NCBI RefSeq assembly: GCF_030247195.1
Contig: NW_026683360.1
Span: 1-64,000 of the forward strand
Length of the DNA: 64,000 nt
DNA from: Topomyia yanbarensis
Taxonomy: Eukaryota; Arthropoda; Insecta; Diptera; Culicidae
Direction: 5' to 3'
Shown here: in pieces, positions 54,719 to 64,000 of the stretch
Numbering within the stretch: position 1 is the stretch's first letter
Layout: every line of letters starts with the position of its first letter
Position numbers and translations under genes: made by a program
Notes under the pieces: model-generated
Seen by the model: the letters and a program-made list of their open reading frames with translations, nothing else
Told to the model about the DNA's origin: nothing
The model's database searches: none

Positions 54719-55619
54719 AATTTATTTCGCTTCGCATTTTCCGATATGTTTCAGATCGATCCGATGGTTATAAGTTAGAAAAATTGCAGTCAGAAGGTTC
54801 GCACAAATGAACATTTTTGCACTAATAAGTTATCAAGTTCCTTCCAGACAACTTGGAAGTGTTCGGTGATTATTTCTAGCGGTTGTAGATACAAAAATGA
54901 AATACAAAATTCGTTTTATCGAAATACTGTTTGGCTTATTTCAATGGATTATTACTATATTGAACAATAAATAGGCGACAAAGAGTAATCCACAAACAAC
55001 AAGCCATAACTTTTAAAGTATTCAAAATAGATATTTGAAGTCTTCAGTAAAGTTATTTGCAAAAGTAAAGAGCTACAAATTTGCCGAAGACATCATTTCG
55101 ATATAATCACTTCCAAGAAAATTTGTGAAAATATTTCACTCATAGGGTGATTAATCAGCAAAAGCACAATACCAGAAGAAAGGGCATATTGCCTACATTA
55201 TATTCTCCGAAGATACTATTGACCTAAAATAAGCCGTTTTGGCGTTAATAATAGATTACATGTTTTTGGTCATATTTCTGGCAATGGGAAATGATAAAAA
55301 TCTTTCGTCCGCATTTAATGTTTAATATCTCTTTTGATAATAGTCCGATTTCAACAATCTATAGCTTGTTCGAAAGGTATTCGTTAAAGCTATGTAAAAA
55401 CATATAAATTGTTAATCTATATTGTCAATTTCGGCAGATAATTAAAAAAAAACTGCGAAAAACGCCATTTTTACGCATTCAAACATTCATATCTTGGAAA
55501 CTAAACATCGGAATCAAAAACAAATTAATAGCATTCATACTGTTTTTTAGTTCTTTCATTTAAATTTGGTTTGGATAAGATCGGTTCAGCCATTGCTGAG
55601 AAACACGAATGAGAATTTG
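54719..55619. other. AT-rich stretch without gene
   Basis: Non-coding. It leads into the module at 55620 and is probably part of the same dispersed repeat (gataagatcggttcagccattgctgag). Confidence 0.35.
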
Positions 55620-55770
55620 TCCGTTACATACACACACACAGACACACACACACACAGACATTGTCCCAAATCGTCGAGCTGAGTTGATTGGTATATAAGA
55701 CTCGGCCCTCCGGGCCTCGGAAAAAATCTTGAAAGTTTGAGCGAATTCTATACATTTCTTTTATAAGAAA
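55620..55770 (+). repeat. End of dispersed mosquito module
   Basis: A CA-rich run, then 'gacattgtcccaaatcgtcgagctgagttg', GACTCGGCCCTCCGGGCC, and an ending 'tttcttttataagaaatg'. Related to 54100-54215. Confidence 0.6.
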
Positions 55771-55781
55771 TGTAAAAAATC

Positions 55782-56110
55782 CACTTGTTTTGACGTCGTG
55801 CTACTTCTTTAGTTAAAAACTTTTCTCAACGAATTTTTAGAAACTTGCAATGTTTCCCGAATGTGCTCAGTAGAAGAATACCTTTAGAAACATATAGTGT
55901 ACTGATTATTTCATTGAAGAGGTGATTTTTTACATATTTAATTTCAATGTTAACCGGTTTTTCATACAAACTCCCATATAAACTTTGGAATTTTTGGAGG
56001 GTTCGTAGGCACAACCGATCGGTACCAAAATTTGCACAATTACTAAGGGTCATAAAAGGAATCAGTAGAGCCTGGTGGAGCTAAAAGTCAAAAATTGAAT
56101 TAGTCCAATG
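55782..56110 (-). repeat. F2: inverted copy of F with empty retroposon site
   Basis: Reverse complement of F1 across both halves. At about 55880-55900 it is continuous (cactatatgtttctaaaggt on the minus strand), showing the state of F1 before the retroposon landed. A minus frame (55826-56053) is an F-repeat artefact. Confidence 0.85.
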
Positions 56111-56559
56111 TGTAGCCTGTCGATGAACCACAGAAAACTGATACAAAAAATTCTTCTTTTCTATTATTATAAAGAAAAGTGAACGAATTTTGCAGAAAAA
56201 ATGTGAGATTTTTCGTTTCTCATGAAGGCCTTTTTTCCAAAAATCGAACTTTTTTTTATTTTTTTTTTTTTTGGTTCATCGAGTAACTACAAGTCGAGGC
56301 CGCTCCTCGACGTGGAAATGGTTGGACGTCTGCGCTTGGAACGATAATATGTGTAGCTCTGTGTTACAGAAAATATGCTTTTTTCGTGCACAATGAGTGC
56401 ATAAATAAATAATAATATTACACAAAAGATCCATTGTTGTCTTGCCTTCAAAATCGTTAACACAAAATAACTTTCGATTTGAGCATATTACACAGCGACG
56501 CGATTTCTTTTTCATTGGTGATTCAAGTTCATGATTTATTTTTATTTTTAGCTTTGTAT

Positions 56560-56850
56560 AGGTTTCGCTGATTCTGATTCTCACGTTGAAAATGTAAGAT
56601 TCAAAATGGCGGATCTAATATGGCGACTGTGCTTGGCTAAATTTCATGTTTTTTATATTTGCCTTTAACGTAATACAAGGGAGTTTTCGAGGTCGCTGAT
56701 TCTGATTCTGACTTCGAAAATGTAAAATTCAAATTGGCGGATCCAGTATGGTGACTGTGCGACCTAAGAAATCCCACTGGCATTGTGTAGCTGTCATTTT
56801 GAATTTTCAAATTCTGTTATCAGAATCGTAATCAGCGACCTCAAAAACCA
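56560..56850. repeat. Repeat of 'aaaatggcggatc-a-tatgg' units
   Basis: Two forward units (56580-56625, 56720-56760) share 'ttcaaa-tggcggatc-a-tatgg-gactgtgc'. Text 'gaggtcgctgattctgattc' (56690-56712) is mirrored at 56822-56845 (atcgtaatcagcgacctc). Similar 'caaaatggc-g-tccaatatgg' text appears at 60808-60830 and 60925-60945. Confidence 0.5.
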
Positions 56851-57589
56851 CATAATCTGTTTTTATGCTAGTTGAGCAGTTATCCCTGTCTCGTAGAATC
56901 TTTCATAGACCAACATAATAGTAAACTCAATTTTTGGATATTTTGATAATATTTTTTCGAAAAAACCGACCTACGAAAAATTCTGATGGTAATTATTAAG
57001 TTCAATGTTTGAGATACTTGCACAAAATTTTTTAGATCTCTAGGACTTTTAGTTCAGACACAGCCGAATTTATTGAAAAAAACGAGATTTTCGAGTTTTA
57101 CTTGTTTATAACTAAAAAATAATTAACAAATTCACATAATTTTTTGTGCTAGTTGTACTCCTTACATCCCCAAGGGTTGATTTAAAGAAAAAAAATCGTA
57201 TATAGATGTCAACGCTAACTAGAAATCTAACAACAACTTGGGAGAAGTAGGGTCGCAAAGGGTTAAAGGTTTCTAGTGGGGCAGTAGAGAGAAACCACAA
57301 TAATCCAGTCAAAGTAAAATGGTCTTCAGATGGTGGTCCTGAAGGTGGTGCTTGATCCATTCACAATAACATCTATTGCCGCTCAAGCGACACTCCTGAG
57401 CATAAAAACCGCTACATGTGCTTCAGAAACAAGAATTTATTTATGTTTTGATATTAATATAAATCTTCGGTAATTATCGTACAGACATGTTCTAAATTAA
57501 ATGTTTCCTGCCATTGACTTAAATCTATGCTTGGGGATGTTAAAATCGACCACATAAACATTTCGTTAAATTTGCGACAATATCTGTCG
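56851..57589. other. No gene seen
   Basis: AT-rich. A minus frame at 57112-57360 shows no recognisable domain. Confidence 0.3.
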
Positions 57590-59010
57590 TTTGGGTTGTT
57601 TTTACCATACAGAGCTCGGTGAATCCATAACATAGTGGGATAGAGGATGATGACGCATGAACAAACTTATATTGGACTGGGAAAATGGACTATCGAAGTT
57701 GTCCGACAGCAAGTCGAATACTAAAATTCTCTATGCGCCGGGTCTCTAAAGTCTTGAAATCAAGCTACACACATCTGTCTGTGTATGGCGGTAATCTGAC
57801 GGGATAGTTCCATAGAAGTTTTTCTAAGAGTTAATCGCAAGAAACATAGTTGTACCCGCTCTACTCGGGCACTTTGAATGGCAGGATATGGCCGCCCACA
57901 CTTGCACCGCGTCCTCCAAAGCACCTATAATCAGGGCAGTAAAGAGACTTTAGTGCGCAAAAATCGTCGAAATCTGCAGTGTTCCGTTTTAGAAAGCCTA
58001 GCATCCCAAAACTTTTGGCGGTTGTCGCATTAAATGTATAGGAAAAACTCAAGCATACTCTCAGATCACGAATAGAATCGATTCGCGTTGTAGGCGATAT
58101 TCATAGCGGTATAGAGTTTGTAAACGTCCAAAATTTATCTCATTACTGGTTTAATTTTTTTTTTATTTCGATTATAGAGGTTTTAACCTTAAAGTCATTC
58201 GCCTCTTCGGGTTAGAAAAATCTCTATTGAAAAATTTCTAACCCTATGTGCGGGGTCGGGACTCGAACCCAGGTGCGCTGCGTACAAGGCAATCGATTTA
58301 CCAACTACGCTACGCCCACCCATGCCGCTAAGCATACACCACTATTGTAGGACACACACGTCTTCTTAAAGCACTATAGAGTCGAGTACCGTAACTATGG
58401 TACGGGAAACTTTAAGATCATCAGCGAACATTAGTTCTACAGGCATGATACGACCGCAGAGATCATTAATGAACAGGATAAAAATGAGAGGTCCTAGATG
58501 ACTGCCTTTTGGGACACCAGGTACATTAAACATGTTTAACCGCGTATTATTTATCCAGCCAAATGCGGACCGATCAGAGAGATAGGACTGCAACCAATTA
58601 GTCAGGCAAGCTGAAAATCATGGCGCTGTAATTTCCGGATTGCGATGTTGTGAGGTACTTTGTCAAGTCTTTGAAAAGTTGATATAAATTGAATCCACCT
58701 GCTGGCGATTCTCGATGACAGGAAACAACAAAGAAGTATAAGCCATTCGGTTAGATGTAGTAGATCGTATTACGACAAATCAATGATGATATTCCGAGAT
58801 TAAGTGGAAAGCAATTGCATACATAACATTGTAGACTAGCTTTTCAAGGATTTTAGTAAGACAGTTTAGTAGTGAGATTCCTCTATAGTCCTCGACGTTG
58901 TGAATGTTTCCAGCCTTATGAATAGGAACAATAGCTGCTTCTTTCCATGCGGTATGAAAAATTCCTTCAGTTAGCAAACGATTGAAGATAACGCACACTG
59001 GAAGCGCCAG
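57590..59010 (-). pseudogene. Jockey-like LINE RT remnant with SINE inside
   Basis: Minus strand in order: AAIVPIHKAGNIHNVEDYRG and ISLLNCLTKILEKLVYN (58830-58960); GVPKGSHLGPLIFILFIND and MFADDLKV (58400-58530), with the catalytic FADD kept; then, beyond the SINE, SFSYTFNATTAKSFGMLGFL and FDDFCALKSLYC (57900-58050); then NYPVRLPPYTDRC (about 57780-57820) and TLETRRIENFSIRLAVGQ. Frameshifts separate the parts and motif A is missing. It is a different LINE family from the one at 24028. Confidence 0.75.
58155..58321 (-). mobile_element. tRNA-derived SINE, copy 2
   Basis: Minus strand: GGGTGGGCGTAGCGTAGTTG head, GGTTCGAGTCCC (box B, canonical here), body 'catagggttagaaatttttc', then AGGCGAATGACTTTAAGG continuing TTAAAACCTCTATAATCG and an A-rich end. 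Full tail length is better kept than in copy 1. It splits the LINE RT remnant. I could not define its target duplication. Confidence 0.88.
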
Positions 59011-60974
59011 CGCGTGGGCGCGTGTGCGTATGCCGTCTTAAGGCTACAAATAGTTACCTCGGATGAGTTTTTTTTGCTACCAGTAACCTTATACTCACAT
59101 GTAGTTTTCCTTTCAAAACCTTCATTGTGACAATTCTTTCTCGATAGAAAAGGCTACCTGGCTATATAGAGTGACAAATTGAGGAAGTTGTAGTATGTAG
59201 TTTGTTTGGGTTCCTTGTTGCGGGATCGAGCTAGGGATGCTGTCTACTGTCGTGAAATGAGCTTAGACCAATCTCATTCGCTTGGTAGATACCGCACAGT
59301 ATTCCATGCGCGAATCTCAGCGATTCTTTATGGCGTACAATAAACAACACTTCAACGGGGTTTTTGATGGTAAATATTTTCTTGTTGTTCTGACAAATAA
59401 ACTGCCTTAAAAGCACTTAGTTCGGAACTCGTTCAAGATCGGAACAAGTGATCGCATGTCGAGCTCGTATCAAAGAACTCAGCATTTCAAATGTCATTTG
59501 CATTTTACGGCCTTACTTCTACATGAGGGGGTTCCTTGAGAGGAGGTTCTTATTCAAATTCCATTCTATTCTATTATAACCCTTACACAGCCAGTATTGA
59601 AAAGCATCCTGGAAAACACTGCAGTTATTCTGTAGTGTTTTTCTTGTCAATATTAATATTTAAAGCATATTTTCATATGTCGCAAATATTAAAACGGCCA
59701 GGCCTACTGTGCAGAGTTGGGCTTGAAGATGTTTCAAAAATAGACGGCAATTAAATTATTCATTTAATGAATAATTCAATGAACGAATTGTTTTGAATCT
59801 TAAAGGAGGAAGAAACGAGGACAACCGTACCGACCGTTTCAGTTTGAAGGGGATATAATAAATCGTTGGGAGTGACTTTGCTAGGTTAATGTCACTCCTT
59901 TGGTCCTTTGGGATGGGACAGAGGTATTAACACCTTGCCCTGGCTAATAAGCCTAGGTTATAGCGCCATTACTCGCTCTTTAAGTGGAGGTTGTTATTCA
60001 AATGACCAAAAAGTAAACAAAATTAGGATTTTTCCAGTAGACCAATGAAAGTATGCAGGAGGAAACAGTTTCAGAATTCAAAAAAGCTGACATTTTCATC
60101 TTCTTTTACATATTCTTTCAAGACGAAAAAAAAACAAAATGGCGCCCGTGAAGACCTTCTATCTAAGGTTAGGTTGCGTGGAATTCTAAAACTGCGTACA
60201 GCGTGCAGACTTATTTTTTTTTCTGCCGAATCGCAGTTTTTTTGCGAAATCTCAATAGCTGAGATCTCAATAAACATATTTTTTGCTGAGATCGCAGTAA
60301 AAGTAACGTATGATAGCTGAGACTCGGAAAATATTAAACAAATCAGTAAACAAATCTCCCTTTACTGAGATATCAATTTCTAAATTTGCTAACTACACAG
60401 CTGTAGGAAAATTGCCGAGCCGAATTGAGTGTGATCTGAAACACAAAACTAATAATAAGGCGCTATTTTATTATTTATATTATATAATTTATTGGAGGAA
60501 TGACCTACAAACGGTTAAAAAAGTTCAAATTTGACGTAATCGTGCGATCTCAAACTTTGAGATCGATTTTGTAGCCTTTTTTGTCCACTTTAAGTCTTTA
60601 CTAAAAATAGTGAATACAAAGACTTTGCAAATTTTGTGGGCCTTTTCAAGAGGTCAAAAGATGAAGTCTTTAAATTGAACCGTTTTCAAATGAGATTGAA
60701 CGCAGTTTTGAAATATCATGTTTTAAAATAGACGCCTTTAAACTTTTGAGAACTCTTTCGATGAATGGACATCACTGATTTCGAATCTGAAGTCTGTTTT
60801 TCGAAATTCAAAATGGCCGGTCCAATATGGCTGACCCCCACTAAAAATAAGTGGTATTTAAGCCAAAATCAAGAAAAAAGGTAAATTTATACACAACAAT
60901 TTGGGATGATACGCATCAAAATAAAAAAAAAATGGCGATTCCAATATGGTATGTCGTGCTCCGTCGTCTTTCGT
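59011..60974. other. No gene recognised
   Basis: Mixed AT-rich DNA. 60225-60330 carries several 'gctgagatctcaata / gctgagatcgcagta' units typical of a short dispersed repeat. 60975-61060 may hold a tiny minus-strand RTE shard (text like 'ttcagccaacgggc', also at 36098). Confidence 0.35.
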
Positions 60975-61136
60975 ATGTACCGTTAAACAATTCAGCCAAC
61001 GGGCTCAGTCTTATCAATTACTAACCGCTTTCCTTCTCGTGTTGCTGTTTGTTTTGTAAAACTACTATATCGTTCCCTGTTCGGTGTGTATAACGCGCAA
61101 GCATTCAGCTAATATTTAATTAGTTATGGAATTTCC

Positions 61137-61440
61137 CTTTCGATTTCGTCTCATCAGAATCCGACAAAAACTTAATGACAGGACTAATCTAGCTTCAAAA
61201 ACGGAGACACTAATTGTATTCCCGAGCAAACCCCTGGTCAAGCGTGATGTTCCGTAAGAAAAGTAGTTCATTTTTAAGCTGATGAGAACTAGTGAAATCG
61301 CTATATTTGGTTTGGCTTAGCGAGCCAATGCGAAATGCACTATGCTATATTTCTCCTCAGAGGAGAAAAATTTGGGCAAAAATTGATTTTTTTCCAGTCA
61401 TCCTCGCTTGTGGGTTTAACCCTAAATCCAAACCAAGAAA
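61137..61440 (+). repeat. Diverged copy of repeat R
   Basis: Aligns with 32240-32510: 'cgtctcatcagaa-ccgac', 'caagcgtgatgttccg', 'aagctgatgaga-ac-agtgaa', 'ttggcttagcgagccaatgcg' and 'gcactatgctatatttc-cct...aggagaaaaatttgg'. It proves R is a dispersed family and that the segment after the 241-bp unit belongs to it. Confidence 0.7.
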
Positions 61441-61507
61441 ACAATGTTGGAAACAACTAGATATTCCCAAACTTTGCAAGTGACTGCTCGATCATTTACA
61501 TCCTGTA

Positions 61508-61587
61508 GTTAGATAAAATCGGTTTTGAGGTTCATTCGAAGTGCTTAATAGCCTTTCGAATGAACCTCAAAACCGATTTTATCTAAC
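61508..61587. repeat. Perfect 33-bp inverted repeat, 14-nt loop
   Basis: GTTAGATAAAATCGGTTTTG and the following 13 bases (61508-61540) are exactly mirrored at 61555-61587. A perfect hairpin in otherwise decayed DNA suggests recent origin (a tiny fold-back element or a template-switch event). Confidence 0.85.
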
Positions 61588-62299
61588 CACTCACACAAGC
61601 ATTCATTCACTCTGTTCGATTCAACACTCATACATTCACACATATGATACTGCTTATCACGTCATCGTTCCGCCCACTCACAGACATTCCGAACTAAAAG
61701 TTTGTATATTCGTTTTCGCTTCAAAACGCTTCGTACATTGCAAACGAAACGTTTGAAAGGGTTCAAGGAATGTCTTTCTCATAATTTAGTTGGGAAAAAG
61801 CAAACCACCCTAGGTTTATCCAGAAACCTGAAATCACGCGATATAAAGTTTTATCCAAGGTCCTAAAATCGAAGACTCTGTTTATACATTTTACCCCATT
61901 CACCCTTCCACGCACACACGCTTGATCCGAATTAGGTGCAATGAACTTGGTGCGAACGTCGGGGGAAAAGTCAACATTGATGATGGTTTCATTAATCGGA
62001 CAGAAAACTAAATTTTGCAAGTTGTGTGTGTCCCAGTTAAAGAAGGGATTAGATGATTTTCTGACCAATTAGTGCCCCAGACAAGGTGAATTTACATAAC
62101 TTTTTGCCCCCATAGGTGCGAATGATTCCTACGGAAAGGGGTTTTCAATAATTTTTTATGTTGCTGAACACGACAGAAAGTGTGTCATCGAAAGGTTTTG
62201 CAAACTTGCGATATCGCAAGTTGTATTGGTGTCGAATGCCCTCGCAAACTTTTGCCAAATTTTTCACCACAATCTTCCGTATTTTGCCTAACTAATGGT
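61588..62299. other. No gene seen
   Basis: Non-coding. Frames at 61763-62068 are not recognisable. Confidence 0.3.
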
Positions 62300-63260
62300 G
62301 TCTTGTTTCTAGGGTACCCTTCCGGAAATTCTGCTGAAGTCATCGGCAGAAGCCATTTCACAGCCGTGTGTGCTGAAATGGGGACTAAACTCAGCGAAGT
62401 AGTGAAGGAATTTCACATTTACGATGTGAGCATCCCAGTTGTACAGCTCGGTTTGAGCATATTCCCAAACTGCGATGTTTATCGAGCGATTTGTTCGCTC
62501 CACTGGGTTATCCTGCGTATGATAGTAGGAGTTTAGCGGATATTTGACGTTACATTCTTTTAGGAATTGAATGAACTTCTTCGAGTTGAAAATCGAGACA
62601 CTGTCGCTCAGCAGAATTTTCACTGTTCGCGCAGTATCGTGCAGAGCGCTGTTTTAGCAATTATGCGACAAGCTAGCTTTGGTTGCCGTTTTCTTTTTGG
62701 AAGAGGACCAATGTAGTCCATAGAAACAATTCGCCATTGTTGCATTCGTGGCACGCGACTGATCCATTTCGGGCTGGACTGGGACGAAAGGAGCTTTTAT
62801 TTCTTTACACGTACCACATTCTCGAATGTACTTTCGTATGTCCGATATGAGACCAGTAGGATCTCAACTGCACTTCGTGGATCGTTTTATCTTTTCCTCC
62901 TTGAGGCAAATTTTCGTGGATACGTTTCATTAAATCTTGACGAGTGCTGGAACAAGTTCCCAACTAAACGGCTAATCGCACAGATCCACTTTCGAGTTTC
63001 CTTACTCGAGAAGTTGATCAAGTTGATGATGAAGTTTGAAGTCGGCATAATCGTAAGGATTGTGTATAACTTTGAACTTCATGTAGCAGTACCAGTCTGA
63101 GGCGGACACAGCTGAAACGGTTGCTACGGCCCGGGATAACGTATCTGGAACGACATTGTTCTTGTCTTTCCGGTGCTTAATAAACGTGTCGTAGAGTTGT
63201 AATTCTAAACTCCAACGAACCAAACATGAGTTGGTTTTCCATTTAGTCTTCAGTACACCA
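62300..63260 (-). pseudogene. Ty3/gypsy pol shard: RNase H end and integrase
   Basis: Minus strand: RWSLELQLYDTFIKHRKDKN then NVVPDTLSRA (63110-63220), the RNase H C-terminus; PRMQQWRIVSMDYIGPLPKR (about 62690-62770), the first integrase Asp; KILLSDSVSIFNSKKFIQF (62570-62623), the second, where D-N-G is altered; and NSYYHTQDNPVERTNRSI (62480-62545), the third catalytic Glu. Multiple frameshifts. It is a different lineage from the Ty3 element at 14297. No LTRs found. Confidence 0.75.
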
Positions 63261-64000
63261 AAAAAATCCTCGGGAGCATTAATGTATCTGTCTTTTTCTG
63301 CTCTTGAACTGGGTTCGAAAAGCTCCCAAATTATTCATTAATGTTCAAACAATTCTATAGTTATTGTGGCGTTCTGCACACAATTTATATACGATGGATT
63401 TAAGACAACATAAAAATACTAATGACATCGTCTGAAATTATATCCAAAAGTTTCAAAAATGGATATTAAACTATCCCAGCATGATGTAAAAAGCCTCTGT
63501 TTTACCCAATTAAGTTATTCAATTTCAAGATTTTACTTTCATTGTCATGGGCTTGATAAGTGCTGTGCTAACACTGTCGTATCATTGCAAATAAAAACAA
63601 CTGACAAATGTTTTCACATTTTTGTTAATTATCCAGTCTTTAAAGTCTGCTCTTCATATTTCCATAATCTTGATTCATTGCGTCCCCCATCAAAGCATTT
63701 CAAAATTCGTCGTCTAAGCCCGCCCCTTTCATCTCAAACACCACCGCTTGCCTGCCTGTCATATCGCTGGGTGTGTCGTTGTCAGCGTTTCCGTTCAGTC
63801 TTCAAAGTGGCAAACGATTTCCGCAGCGCGCATAATCCATGTCACTCAATTTTAGCTCAACCATCTACGGCTCGCTGGTAAATGCGAGCATCACATCGAG
63901 CAGAAAAAGCAGAAAATGTGCCTTCCCGTTCCACCAAGGTGAACATTGTTGAAAGAATATCTTCAACACATCGTTACTTTTCGTTCCCTACCCAGTTCCG
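63261..64000. other. No gene recognised
   Basis: A 140-codon plus frame (63459-63881) shows no domain and a composition like non-coding DNA. 63660-63900 is richer in GC and may be single-copy DNA. Confidence 0.3.

Noticed and set aside
58200..58321. Possible host tRNA gene (box A and box B)
   Set aside because: The body continues into a SINE-specific region and tail, and a second copy with a target duplication exists at 49407. The head does not fold as a complete tRNA with acceptor pairing that I can see.
63459..63881. 140-codon plus frame
   Set aside because: No domain, no signal peptide, composition like surrounding DNA.

Overview
The window looks like genomic DNA of a culicine (Aedes-like) mosquito. 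The evidence is the density of recognisable mosquito transposon types, long (TA)n and TTTATGTA microsatellites, and the recurring modules ending in 'GGCCCTCCGGG' and 'AGAAAGGCAAAA'. I see no bacterial-style operons, no complete host protein-coding gene, and no tRNA or rRNA gene. Almost everything interpretable is a transposable element (TE) or its debris, so this is probably intergenic or deep-intronic DNA. The species call is an inference from repeat style, not from a marker gene.

Layout. 1-5 kb: end of a hAT-like element, a decayed ORF1-only retroposon split by a 257-bp hAT MITE, and a minus-strand non-LTR reverse transcriptase (RT) gene split by a DD37E mariner-type fragment. 5-12 kb: microsatellites, a degenerate tandem array, and a terminal-inverted-repeat element (Z1) built from four internal ~300-bp repeats. 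12.6-21.6 kb: BEL/Pao pol and gag remnants on either side of an almost complete Ty3/gypsy (Mag-like) element. That element has ~99% identical LTRs and a TCTAA target duplication, but its gag-pol is broken by frameshifts, a deletion and a fold-back insert. 21.9-26.6 kb: a hAT-like element carrying a 5'-truncated Jockey-type LINE. 26.6-30.6 kb: mostly low-repeat DNA with one unexplained long open frame. 30.66-37.76 kb: a nest of five transposon layers whose order can be read from intact target-site duplications (TSDs). 37.8-40.7 kb: LINE shards and a second Z copy. 41-42.8 kb: low-repeat DNA with a possible 27-nt microexon. 42.8-50.4 kb: repeat families E, X and Y arranged as large inverted repeats around a 3.3-kb hAT element. 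50.7-56.1 kb: an inverted repeat (F) whose left arm is interrupted by a complete 1.28-kb ORF1-only retroposon with an intact 330-codon frame; a 1.8-kb hAT-like element follows. 57.6-63.3 kb: a LINE RT remnant with a tRNA-derived SINE inside, a diverged copy of repeat R, a perfect hairpin, and a Ty3/gypsy pol shard.

How the parts work together. The most interesting relationship is between the ORF1-only retroposon at 51.02-52.30 kb and the two tRNA-derived SINEs at 49.4 and 58.2 kb. They share a 3' tail built on AGGCGAATGAC and AGGTTAAA, as expected if one LINE reverse transcriptase mobilises both. The retroposon has a clean 12-bp TSD, and an empty site survives in the paralogous F copy. Most clearly oriented long elements lie on the minus strand, which fits (but does not prove) a piRNA-cluster-like locus.
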